Assembly (NCBI GenBank): GCA_030529455.1 | Contig: JAUMWV010000013.1 | Span: forward strand, 1 to 41,346 | Direction: 5' to 3' | Origin: Propionibacteriaceae bacterium | GTDB lineage: Bacteria > Actinomycetota > Actinomycetes > Propionibacteriales > Propionibacteriaceae | Length of the DNA: 41,346 bases | Shown: positions 33,935-41,346 of the stretch, piece by piece | Numbering within the stretch: the first letter of the stretch is position 1 | Layout of the letters: each line of letters begins with the position of its first letter | Position numbers and translations under genes: made by a program | Notes under the pieces: generated by a model | Database searches by the model: none | What the model saw: only the letters and a program-made list of their open reading frames with translations | What the model was told of the DNA's origin: nothing

Positions 33935-34819
33935 TCAGCTAATCGTCTCGTGGTTGACGATGGCGAGAATCCGCTCGAGGTCGTCCTCTCCCGCGAACTC
34001 GATCACGATGCGCCCGCGATTCTTGCCCAGGGCTACCTTGACCCGGGTGTCGAAGTGGTCGGAGAGGGATTCCGACAGCGCGAGGGCCCGCTCCGACGGT
34101 ACCCGTGGGCGGCTCGCCCGGCGGGGTCGCCGCACCTGACCCATCATGACGAGCTCTTCGGTCGTGCGCACCGACAGGCCCTCGGCGATGATCCGGGCCG
34201 CGAGGGCCTCCTGGGCATCGGGGTCGTCCAGGCCGAGGAGGGCCCGGGCGTGTCCGGCAGAGAGCACCCCGGCCGCGACCTTGATCTGCACGCTGCCCGG
34301 CAGCCGAAGCAGCCTCAAGGTGTTGGAGATCTGCGGGCGGGAACGTTTGATGCGCTTCGACAGCTCGTCCTGGGTGCACCCGAAGTCGTCCAGGAGCTGC
34401 TGGTAGGCGGCGGCCTCCTCCAGCGGGTTCAGGTCGGCGCGGTGCAGGTTCTCCAGCAGCGCGTCGCGGAGCAGGTCCGCGTCCTCGGTGCCCCGGACGA
34501 TGGCCGGGATCGTGGGCTCACCGGCGAGTTTGCTGGCCCGCCAGCGCCGCTCGCCCATGACGAGCTCGTACCCGTCCTGGCCGACCTCCCGGACCACGAT
34601 CGGCTGCAGGACACCGACCTCCTTGATCGATGCGACGAGCTCGGCGAGGGCGTCCTCGTCGAAGACCTGCCGCGGCTGACGCGGGTTGGGACGCACCCGG
34701 TCGATGTCCACCTCGGTGTAGTACGACCCGTCCGGCAGGGCCTCGGATGCGCCGCTGGCCTCGGTCCGCTGAAAGAGTTCGCCGAGGCCCCGGCCCAGCC
34801 CCGTTGGTTTCGCAGCCAT
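33935..34819 (-). CDS. parB: Chromosome-partitioning protein ParB
   Basis: A 294-residue CTP-dependent clamp that loads at parS sites and recruits SMC and ParA. The N-terminal CTP-binding domain has the box [13 protein letters not shown] (residues about 88-100), and the linker [23 protein letters not shown] leads to the helix-turn-helix [23 protein letters not shown] (about 145-170). A C-terminal dimer domain closes the protein. The ATG shares its A with the parA stop (TAATG), so translation is coupled. Three parS sites lie within 3 kb. Confidence 0.96.
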   Translation of the reverse strand: MAAKPTGLGRGLGELFQRTEASGASEALPDGSYYTEVDIDRVRPNPRQPRQVFDEDALAELVASIKEVGVLQPIVVREVGQDGYELVMGERRWRASKLAGEPTIPAIVRGTEDADLLRDALLENLHRADLNPLEEAAAYQQLLDDFGCTQDELSKRIKRSRPQISNTLRLLRLPGSVQIKVAAGVLSAGHARALLGLDDPDAQEALAARIIAEGLSVRTTEELVMMGQVRRPRRASRPRVPSERALALSESLSDHFDTRVKVALGKNRGRIVIEFAGEDDLERILAIVNHETIS

Positions 34820-35832
34820 TACCTCTCCATTCTCTCGGCGCGCAGCGCGATCTCTTCTGCCGCGCGCAGGTATGCGATGGCACCGGACGACGTCGGGTGG
34901 TAGTCGATCACGGTCTGTGCGTAGCTGGGCGCCTCGGCGATGCGCACCGAGCGCGGAATCGTCGTCTCCAGCGTGACCGCCGGGAAGTGCTTGCGCACCT
35001 CCGCGGCCACCTGCTGGGACAGGTTCGTCCGGGCGTCGTACATCGTGAGGAGCACGGTCGACAGGGATAGCCGGGCATTCAGCTGACTACGGACGATGTC
35101 GATGGTCCGCATCAGCTGGGTGACGCCCTCCAGCGCGTAGTACTCGCACTGGATCGGGACCAGGATCTCTCTCGCCGCGACCAGCGCGTTGATGGTGAGG
35201 AGCCCCAGTGACGGTGGGCAGTCGAAGATCACGTAGTCGAACTCGAGGTCCCGGACCGCCGTCCGGAGGGCGCGCTTCATGACCGTCTCGCGCCCCGGCA
35301 CCTGGACCAGCTGCAGCTCGGCACCGGCCAGGTCGATCGTGGCGGGCAGAACCCAGAGCCCGGGCTGGTTGGGGGACGCGACCACGTGATCGGCGATGGC
35401 CGCGCCTCCGGTCAGCACCTCGTAGGTGCCCGGCACGCCCTCGGCGTGTTCCACGCCGAGCGCGGTGGAGGCATTGCCCTGGGGATCGATGTCGATGAGC
35501 AGAACCTTCAGGCCACCCTGGGCCAAGGCCGCAGCGACATTCACGGCCGTGGTGGTCTTACCGACCCCGCCCTTCTGGTTCGCCACGACCATAATCCGGG
35601 TGTCTTTGGGACGAGGCAGGACCAGCTCGACCGCCTCCAGTTCCTCGTCCGGGGCGATGGCCTCCGGCCCGCCGTCCTCCGGGATTTCGAAGGACGCACG
35701 CCTAGGACCGCGCGAAGACACCGGAATAACCCCTTGGGGGCTCGTTTCACGTGAAACATCGTCGCCACCCCGGACAGGGGTTTCACGTGAAACATCGGCT
35801 CGTTTCTTGCGCCGCCACGGCAACACAGCCAT
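34819..35832 (-). CDS. parA: Chromosome-partitioning ATPase ParA (Soj) with a long N-terminal extension
   Basis: A 337-residue deviant-Walker ATPase that moves ParB-parS complexes. The Walker A loop KGGVGKT is at residues 87-93, with [10 protein letters not shown] and the [14 protein letters not shown] Walker B region following. Before it is an extension of about 75 residues that carries the pentapeptide VSRET twice (14-18 and 26-30); these are the translations of two parS sites. GAAGGAGAA precedes the ATG and a TACAGT -10 lies at 35864-35859. The gene is followed directly by parB. The gap upstream toward rsmG is about 2.4 kb, where most relatives have almost none. Confidence 0.96.
   Translation of the reverse strand: MAVLPWRRKKRADVSRETPVRGGDDVSRETSPQGVIPVSSRGPRRASFEIPEDGGPEAIAPDEELEAVELVLPRPKDTRIMVVANQKGGVGKTTTAVNVAAALAQGGLKVLLIDIDPQGNASTALGVEHAEGVPGTYEVLTGGAAIADHVVASPNQPGLWVLPATIDLAGAELQLVQVPGRETVMKRALRTAVRDLEFDYVIFDCPPSLGLLTINALVAAREILVPIQCEYYALEGVTQLMRTIDIVRSQLNARLSLSTVLLTMYDARTNLSQQVAAEVRKHFPAVTLETTIPRSVRIAEAPSYAQTVIDYHPTSSGAIAYLRAAEEIALRAERMER
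35743..35758. other. parS: parS site 1, inside parA
   Basis: CGTTTCACGTGAAACA matches the ParB-binding consensus TGTTTCACGTGAAACA at 15 of 16 positions. It lies in the coding sequence for the ParA N-terminal extension. Confidence 0.93.
35779..35794. other. parS: parS site 2, inside parA
   Basis: GGTTTCACGTGAAACA matches the consensus at 14 of 16 positions with an intact TTTCACGTGAAA core. It is 36 bases, exactly 12 codons, from site 1, in the same reading frame. Confidence 0.92.
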
Positions 35833-35858
35833 TCGTTCTCCTTCGGGTTCGCTGCTCC

Positions 35859-35864
35859 ACTGTA
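35859..35864 (-). promoter_or_regulatory. -10 box (TACAGT) of the parAB operon
   Basis: TACAGT on the minus strand lies 26 bases before the parA ATG, which has its own ribosome binding site. The eleven bases TACAGTGGAGC also occur at the rsmG promoter, suggesting a shared origin or shared sigma factor. Confidence 0.5.
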
Positions 35865-37796
35865 GTGCACCCCGGTGACACCTCGGCCATGGCCGTGCAC
35901 TGAGCCCCGGACGATCACCCGAGCGGAGTCACCGGATGCAGGCCGGTGACCGCAGGACGACCACCTCAGCCCTTGACGAACCCCATGGCCGCACGCGAGG
36001 AGTGCGCCCACACAGAGGGGTTCTCGTACCAGGAACGGTCCACACCCTCGGATCGCGCAGCGACCATGCCTGGCTTCGGTGTGTGCTTGGGGCGACGGCC
36101 GCCGCCCGGCCGGCGCCGGGACCGCACCCGGGCTCGGGTGGTGCCCGCAACCCGGCGCCGCGACCGGCCTTCGCCACACCTATCGCATGGCGGCGTGGCT
36201 CTCGCCCGCCCAGACGCCTTCTCCGCACCGGCCGCACCCCTGCCGGTCCCACGGCGGCCCCCGGCTCCTCAAGCCCGCCTTTCGGCGGGGTGACAACGCC
36301 TGCCGCCGACCCCGCCGCCTTTGACCCCACAGACCCCGGCGTCCCGCCCGCGAGCCACGACTACAGGTCCCAACCGGTCGCCGCGCGGGGGACCCTCCTG
36401 CATCGGCGCGGCTCGACGGCTTCGGCCCGCCGCGTCATGGAAACACCCGGGCCACCGCGATAGAACCCGGCCGACCACGCGGAGCCACGATCGGCTCACC
36501 TCGGCTCCTAGCCCACGCATCTCTGGTGGGCCCCCAACCCCAGCGCGCGTATCGGCCGCAGGCCTCGGTCCTTCCGACGCGATTGCCTCACCTATCAACA
36601 CCCGGGGTGAGGCCGGACTATCAGCGGACTATGCCGCCGACCACCGGGTCCCCGGCCAGTACAGTGCGGACAGCCCTTTACTTGTGCTCGCCTTTGCCAG
36701 CCCGGCGGTACGCGCTCAGCGGTGGAGCCGCAGGCACCCATGCGGTCCGGGCATGCCCGTCCCCGCCGTGCGGCAGGAGCATCCGGCCGGGGAGACGCTG
36801 AGCGAGACACGGTCGACGGGTCGTCGGAGAGCACCGCACGGACCGGCGTCGAGATGCGCAGCCGTTCACCCCAGCACGGTTCGCCCTAGCCGCGTGTGCC
36901 CCGCGGCCGTATCCCTCGGCGCTGTTCACGCCGATGCTGAGGGACCCACGGCCTAGTGCCGCGGGAGCCCCGCGCAACGGCCTGTGCGCTAGTCCGCGCT
37001 GCCTGCCCGGCGGGTGTCTTCGCACCGGTTGCCTCCGCGCGATCGTTTCCGGACCGTGCAGGCCTGGCACCGCACTGTGGAGGCACGCCGCGAACCCGGG
37101 CCGCGGACCCTGGCCCAGCCTCCGGGCTCCCGTTGGCGCCGCCTCAAGGCTGACGGTCTTCTCGTTCCAGTGCGATCCTCGCCCCCGGTCCGCCCGCCGC
37201 GTGGCCGGGTCGAGCCGTGCCGCGCGTCACCGCGACACCCGGTCTCTTCCGGCCCGGGTGCGCTCGTGCCGGGGCCACGTCGCCGTGACATACCCGGTCG
37301 CCGCAGGCCAATCCATGCACCGACCTCGGCATGGCTGAACCCTCTCCGGCGCCAGAACTCACCTCGTCGGCCCACCAACCCACCACGGCCTCCGGGTTCG
37401 GTAGGCACCCGCTCTGCTTGCACGACCCGGTGTGGCTGGCTCGCGCTGCACTAGCCGCCGCGGACCACACCCCGGGCCGGAAGTTCACCAGCCCTCGACC
37501 GCCGCTCGTAGCATCCGGTCGGAGACGTACCGCCGCGGCAGGACACGGCCGCGCCGCCCGCCAGCCACCGCCCCACCCGCCAGCCACCGCCAGGTGCGCC
37601 ACGACCGGCCGCCATCGGCACACTAGGCCAGCCTCCCTCCGGAACGCCGGGCGTTCCGACCCGGCAGAGGTGCCCAGAACGAGGCGGGCGGGGAGGCAAC
37701 GAGCCGCGCATCGCCCGCCGTCCGGGCGTCCGATATCGGGACATAGACCGCGGTTCGCCCGCCAAAGGCGCGCGTCCCCGCACGGCAGACCGGGAA

Positions 37797-37812
37797 GGTT
37801 TCACGTGAAACA
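37797..37812. other. parS: parS site 3, in the gap upstream of parA
   Basis: GGTTTCACGTGAAACA, identical to site 2, lies 2 kb from parA in non-coding sequence. Confidence 0.92.
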
Positions 37813-38021
37813 ACGCCGCCACGAGCCACGGGTTCCCAGAGCCGACGATCCCAGCCGACCACCGTCCCGCCCGGAGCGAGCCGGGAACACCGGATGCCCG
37901 GGCCGCGGCGCCAGAGGAGCGGAACCAGGAACCGGCGGGCCGAGGGCCCCGCGAACGACACATGCCTCCCGCCTGCCGAGGCCCCGCCCATCCGGCCGAG
38001 GTCGCCTCGACTCTCCTCGCC

Positions 38022-38117
38022 ATCGATCCGACCTCACCTGAGTGGCGTGCCTCCCAGCGGTGCGTAAGGCCGAGGGTCTGGCTGGTGTGGTCCGGATCGA
38101 TCCGACCTCACCCGAGT
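38022..38117. repeat. 22-base direct repeat, two copies 74 bases apart
   Basis: ATCGATCCGACCTCAC plus a short tail occurs at 38022-38043 and 38096-38117 with a single mismatch (CCTGAGT against CCCGAGT). The copies lie downstream of rsmG in the gene-poor region. Function is unknown. Confidence 0.7.
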
Positions 38118-38257
38118 AGTGAGTGCGTCTCCCGGGCCGCCGCCGCCCCGCCGCAGGGACACCATGTCCTGCACCGGCGCCCTTGTGCTGCCCGACGCAC
38201 CGATGGCCTCGCGCCACAGCCAACCGATGACGCCGCGGCGCTCGGTTCAACAAACCC

Positions 38258-38872
38258 TCAGGCGGCCCGCCGGACGAGGATCACGTTCGTGGCCTCCGCC
38301 TTGGCGTGGGCGCGGGCCGAGCGGACCTCGGCCCGTAACCGCGCCTTGGTCAGCAGCTTGCCCGCCGCGGCGACCTCGTCGGTGGCGCTGCTGCCCTTGA
38401 GCGCGTATAGCGCCCCGCCCGGCGCGATCAGGGGAGTGCACCACCGCAGCAGCTTGTCGAGGGGAGCGACCGCGCGGCAGGCCACCGCGTCGAAGGTCTC
38501 CTTGCTGTCCTCGGCGCGGATGCGCACCACCCTCACCCGGTCCTGGAGACCCAGTTCTTCGACCGCCCGGGTGAGGAAGTCGGAGCGCCTCAGCAGCGGC
38601 TCCATCAGCGTGACCTCCAGATCCGGCCGCGCGATCGCCACCGGCAAGCCCGGAAGGCCAGCGCCGCTGCCGACGTCGACGAGGTTCAGCCCCTCCGGAA
38701 TGAGTTCGACCAGGGCGAGGGAGTTCAGGATGTGGCGCTCCCACAGCCGCTCGGCCTCGCGGGGCCCGAGCAGACCCCACTCAATTCCTCGACTTGCCAA
38801 TATATCGACATATTGCTTTAGCCGTTTATAGCCGTCTGGGAACGCTTGCTGAGCCAACTCTTCGCCGATCAC
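38258..38872 (-). CDS. rsmG: 16S rRNA (guanine-N7) methyltransferase RsmG
   Basis: A 204-residue SAM-dependent enzyme that methylates G527 of 16S rRNA; loss gives low-level streptomycin resistance. The family start GxxERLWERHILNSL and the SAM-binding loop LVDVGSGAGLPGLPVAI (about residues 64-80) are clear, followed by RKRDFL-like RRSDFLTRAVEELGL and a C-terminal ASAREL-like segment. The GTG at 38872 is six bases after a TACAGT box, with GGAG also close before it. Residues about 14-30 use codons rare here (ATA, CTA, TTG, AGT, CGA, TAT, CAA), where an AT-rich dyad overlaps the gene. Confidence 0.94.
   Translation of the reverse strand: MIGEELAQQAFPDGYKRLKQYVDILASRGIEWGLLGPREAERLWERHILNSLALVELIPEGLNLVDVGSGAGLPGLPVAIARPDLEVTLMEPLLRRSDFLTRAVEELGLQDRVRVVRIRAEDSKETFDAVACRAVAPLDKLLRWCTPLIAPGGALYALKGSSATDEVAAAGKLLTKARLRAEVRSARAHAKAEATNVILVRRAA
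38797..38817. repeat. AT-rich dyad, copy 2, inside the 5' coding part of rsmG
   Basis: Arms CAATAT and ATATTG around the same centre ATCGAC as copy 1 (33903-33923). Seventeen of 21 bases match copy 1. The four differences fall at two paired positions (T/A becomes A/T in both), so the dyad is preserved. It forces AT-rich codons for about residues 19-26 of RsmG. Confidence 0.7.
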
Positions 38873-38878
38873 CGCTCC

Positions 38879-38884
38879 ACTGTA
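38879..38884 (-). promoter_or_regulatory. -10 box (TACAGT) of rsmG, leaderless spacing
   Basis: TACAGT on the minus strand ends six bases before the GTG at 38872. The intervening bases include GGAG, so a very short leader with a ribosome site is the alternative. Confidence 0.6.
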
Positions 38885-40413
38885 CGGCCACGACCACCCG
38901 GCCGGTACCCACCTGCCCGATGCGATTCCGGCGCCGCGGCACCGGATGAACCAGGTCGCGCCGGACGGATCGACCCTGCGACCAGGGCGCGGCCCGGACG
39001 CCTTTCCCCGGCCCCAGCCCAAGGCCGCATCCTCGGGCCCCCTTGGCCACCGACCCCGGGCACGGGCGAGACGGCCACGGCGCCGTCATCCAGCCGCGGG
39101 CGGCTCCTGGATCGTCCACGCTACCCCCGAACTGGCGCAGGCCCCGTGGCGGCCTTCGACGCTCGGCCCGGGTGTCCGTCGTGAGCAGCCGAACCTATTC
39201 GGCCGTTCCGCGCGGGGCGCGAACCAAGTCTCCGGGCAGGCACGCACTGCGGAAACCGCGACCGCCCGCCACCGCGACGCGATGATTCGGGTCAGCCCCA
39301 CCGAGCGGCGCGGGGTCCGGGTGTCCGAGCCCCCGGGACCTGCGACCCGGGCTCACGACCGACCCGGGTGGGCGACACGCCTCGACAGCACGCTCGGCAC
39401 CGTCTGGACTACCTTCCCCATCGCCCAGGAAAAGCCGCGGCCCTAGCAGGCCCGGCAGATCACCGTTCACCCGGACGCCCGCGCCTCGACCGCGAACCCG
39501 CGAGTCCCCACCTCGGATCGATACTCGCCAACCTGGTTCGGTGTGGCTCCCGGGATCGCCGCCCGCAAGGACCCCGCCCAGCGCACCGGACTAGCCCGAC
39601 CCAGGCCAGCCAACACCGCGTCCCCGCAAGCACCCGGCACGCAGCAGCCGTGCCCCCTGAATCGGCCGGAAGCGATGGGCAGGAAGAACCGGCGAAGACA
39701 GCAAAGGAACCAACCCCACTCAGCCCGGCCGCCTCAGTCCCAGGTCGCCGCCACGCCAGAATCACCATGCCGCCCCCGCCACCACGCGCCACGGCCAGCG
39801 GTAGACCGGTCGGTGGGGAAGACCTCCCAGACGGCGTCCACGGCTGTGAGCCGGGCATTAGAGGACGCTAGAAGCATCGATCGCGGCGCCTGTCTTCATC
39901 CGCTACCTCGATATGACGAATGACCCCGGAAGCGGTCCCGATATCGAGCAATGCCGACTCGCTCAGCATGCCCTCGAATGTCCCGAACCGGCGGCCCGAG
40001 AACCCCTCGACGCGCTCGCGAGGGGAATAGCTGGTGACCCACTCGACAAAGTTCGGGGGCTCCTTCAGATCCGCCACTATGAGTCCGACCAGACCGAACC
40101 GCCATTCATCCCCGGTCTCTCCTTCCACTACGCGTCCACAACCGCCTACCGACGCCTGCCCGGCGGCTCCGGCGGCGCGGGACGAGGCCGATACCCCGCA
40201 GCCCATCGCTGGCCACCACCAAGGATGCGGCGGCGCGCATCACCAAACGAGCCAAGCCGACGACACGCGGCTGGCGCGAACTGACCGCCGCGGGCCGGTA
40301 CTCCAGGCAGCGCTTGCCCCGCGTCCACACCGACCCGGGTGTGCGACGAGCCGGGACACGCCTGGCCCCCAAGCACGACCGGCGAGCGCCGCGGGAAGCG
40401 GTTACTAGCGAAA
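38885..40413. other. 1.5-kb gene-poor region between rsmG and jag
   Basis: Mostly GC-rich sequence with no supported gene, apart from one possible small frame at 39868-40128 where GC content falls and codon use looks like coding sequence. In typical actinobacteria rsmG follows jag with a short gap. Confidence 0.55.
39868..40128 (-). CDS. Possible small protein, unidentified
   Basis: An 86-residue frame from a GTG at 40128 (open to 40206). Unlike the other frames in this gap, it has a balanced, protein-like composition: GLIVADLKEPPNFVEWV, then FSGRRFGTFEGMLSESALLDIG, then VIRHIEVADEDRR. Base composition is lower in GC than the surroundings, which could mean acquired DNA or a gene remnant. There is no clear ribosome binding site and I recognise no family. 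It could be an immunity- or antitoxin-like fragment, but that is a guess. Confidence 0.33.
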   Translation of the reverse strand: MEGETGDEWRFGLVGLIVADLKEPPNFVEWVTSYSPRERVEGFSGRRFGTFEGMLSESALLDIGTASGVIRHIEVADEDRRRDRCF

Positions 40414-40443
40414 GCGGCGCGGCCCACCAGGGGACCGCGCCGC
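40414..40443 (-). terminator. Terminator after jag
   Basis: GCGGCGCGG at 40414-40422 pairs with CCGCGCCGC at 40435-40443 (9 base pairs), and the 12-base loop can add a CCC/GGG inner stem. On the jag strand it follows the stop by 17 bases and is followed by TTTCG. It separates jag from rsmG. Confidence 0.7.
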
Positions 40444-40460
40444 ATCAGCGTCTGCTTCGC

Positions 40461-40940
40461 CTACTCCTTGGGCAGCACCACGACCCGGCGCTGCGGCTCC
40501 TCGCCCTCCGACTCCGACACCAGCCCGGCCGCGGCGACGACGTCGTGGACGATCTTGCGTTCGAAGGCGTTCATCGGGCTCAGCCGGGCGGCCTCGTTGC
40601 TGGACAGCACCTCGGCGATGGCGTCCTTGGCCAGCGCGGTCAGCTCCATGCGCCGCTTGTCGCGGTGGCCGCCGATGTCGAGCATCAGCCGGGACCGGTG
40701 GCCGGTTTCGGTCATCACGGCGAGCCTGGCGAGGGTCTGCAGCGCGTCCAGCACCTCACCGTTCTTCCCGATGAGCAGCTCACTGTCGGTGTCGAGCACG
40801 ACATAGGCCCGCCCGGACTCGGCGTAGTTCTCGATATCGCCGTCCAGATCGGCGATATCCAGCAGCTCTTCGAGGTAATCGGCGGCGATATCGCCCTCGG
40901 TCAGGAGCGGATCGTCCTTCTTCTCTGTTTCGTCAGACAT
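40461..40940 (-). CDS. jag: KH-R3H RNA-binding protein Jag/KhpB
   Basis: A 159-residue protein encoded next to yidC. The acidic N-terminus leads into a KH domain (about residues 40-100) with the GKNGEVLDALQTL loop (58-70), followed by an R3H domain (about 105-155; MNAFERKIVHDVVAAAGLVSESEGEEPQRRVVV). Proteins of this family bind RNA and influence cell division and envelope gene expression in Gram-positive bacteria. The ATG is six bases after the yidC stop, so the two are co-transcribed. A terminator follows. Confidence 0.93.
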   Translation of the reverse strand: MSDETEKKDDPLLTEGDIAADYLEELLDIADLDGDIENYAESGRAYVVLDTDSELLIGKNGEVLDALQTLARLAVMTETGHRSRLMLDIGGHRDKRRMELTALAKDAIAEVLSSNEAARLSPMNAFERKIVHDVVAAAGLVSESEGEEPQRRVVVLPKE

Positions 40941-40946
40941 GATGCC

Positions 40947-41346
40947 TCACTTCTTCTTCTTGCGGGCGGCCCGGGTGTTGCGCGCTGGCTGAGAGCGCTG
41001 CACCACCTGGCGGCCACCGTCAGTGGTTTTGCGGGTCTGGCGGGTCATCTGCTGCCGCCTGATCTGGGGCTCGTCACCGTCCGTCGCCTCCGCGGACGCC
41101 TCATCGGCGGTCTGGGTCGCCGTGGCCACGGTACGCGACTGGACGCCCGGCTTGCGGCGCTTCTCGGCCCGCTGCCGCTCGATCTCGCGCGGGTCCTTAC
41201 CCTTGCGGCGCATCCGGTCCTCCCAATCGATATAGGCCGGGGTATTGGGCGCCGGGTTGTTGTGAATCAGGATGTACTGCTGGCACATGGTCCAGATATT
41301 GGAGGTGAGCCAGTAGACCAGGACGCCGACCGGGAACATCATGCCG
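40947..41346 (-). CDS. yidC: Membrane protein insertase YidC, C-terminal part (runs off the right edge)
   Basis: The last 132 codons of YidC. The final membrane helix is visible at once (MMFPVGVLVYWLTSNIWTMCQQYIL), which is the family's conserved TM5/6 end. A long basic, polar tail of about 100 residues follows, ending in RKKKK, as found in actinobacterial YidC proteins and thought to contact ribosomes. The frame is open to the right edge, so the N-terminal part, and probably rnpA, rpmH and dnaA, lie beyond. jag follows six bases after the stop. Confidence 0.93.
   Translation of the reverse strand, partial: GMMFPVGVLVYWLTSNIWTMCQQYILIHNNPAPNTPAYIDWEDRMRRKGKDPREIERQRAEKRRKPGVQSRTVATATQTADEASAEATDGDEPQIRRQQMTRQTRKTTDGGRQVVQRSQPARNTRAARKKKK

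Larger units (their letters stand above)
35865..38257. other. 2.4-kb gene-poor region between parA and rsmG
   Basis: No reading frame here is supported by a ribosome binding site, family motif or codon pattern; long frames exist on all six readings because stops are rare at this GC content. Recognisable content is parS site 3 (37797-37812), a 22-base direct repeat (38022-38117) and a few short hairpins such as CCCGCC/GGCGGG at 36274-36289. No DnaA-box cluster was seen. Most actinobacteria have parA directly after rsmG. Confidence 0.6.

Noticed and set aside
36274-36289. Small hairpin CCCGCC/GGCGGG in the parA-rsmG gap
   Set aside because: Six base pairs in GC-rich DNA is close to chance; there is no adjoining gene to terminate.
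35865-38257. oriC / DnaA-box cluster
   Set aside because: I looked for TTGTCCACA-like boxes and found only scattered partial matches such as CGGTCCACA near 36037; there is no cluster and no AT-rich unwinding element. The origin is more likely beyond the right edge near dnaA.
33903-38817. The dyad pair as ends of an integrated mobile element
   Set aside because: They are direct repeats around parAB and most of rsmG, all core genes, with no integrase between them. A recent mobile element is therefore unlikely, although a recombination function is not excluded.
1-41346. CRISPR arrays, tRNA or rRNA genes, insertion sequences
   Set aside because: No regularly spaced repeats, no cloverleaf with a TTCGANTC arm, and no transposase motifs or terminal inverted repeats were recognised.

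Overview
The window is a high-GC actinobacterial chromosome segment from the neighbourhood of the replication origin. The lineage call rests on several markers: a WhiB-like regulator, an RpfB-like resuscitation factor, a MurJ fused to a pseudokinase, a DUF6049 protein, a PcnA of near-mycobacterial size, and the run parB-parA-rsmG-jag-yidC. A SorC-type regulator beside glpF-glpK, together with the overall mix, fits Propionibacteriales/Propionibacteriaceae best. I cannot name a genus from sequence alone. No tRNA, rRNA, CRISPR array or insertion sequence was seen.

Layout. (1) 1-1270: N-terminal fragment of a membrane protein leaving the left edge, then a HTH antitoxin with a frameshifted PIN toxin. 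(2) 1727-4275: an RpfB-like factor convergent with dnaN (sliding clamp), sharing a strong terminator. (3) 4421-7772: a two-gene ABC exporter of the LolCDE/MacB type. (4) 7857-15755: disA (c-di-AMP synthase), divergent from pcnA, DUF6049 and murJ. (5) 15774-27773: a block containing an MFS transporter, an orphan small gene, a heterodimeric ABC exporter with one degenerate ATP site, a WhiB-like gene, dciA-recF, and the glycerol genes glpK-glpF with a divergent SorC regulator. (6) 27853-33256: trxB, a RHH/Doc-like toxin-antitoxin pair, trxA, a PLP aminotransferase, ddl, SURF1 and a DUF3817 membrane protein. (7) 33257-41346: parB-parA, rsmG, jag and yidC, separated by three long gaps without recognisable genes and carrying three parS sites.

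How the genes fit together. The normal actinobacterial order around oriC (dnaA-dnaN-recF-dciA-gyrB on one side; yidC-jag-rsmG-parA-parB-trxA-trxB-murJ-pcnA on the other) is recognisable but rearranged. dnaN and recF-dciA both lie on the par side, about 18 kb apart, and each has its own promoter-like sequence. Chromosome maintenance (dnaN, recF, dciA, parAB, parS, disA), cell-wall export and synthesis (murJ, ddl, rpf), thiol redox (trxAB) and glycerol uptake dominate.

Two sequence-level themes stand out. At least nine genes have a TANNNT -10 box 5-8 bases before the start codon, so their messages are probably leaderless. Two 21-base AT-rich dyads, one just after parB and one inside the 5' end of rsmG, differ only by two compensatory base-pair swaps and flank the parAB/parS segment.
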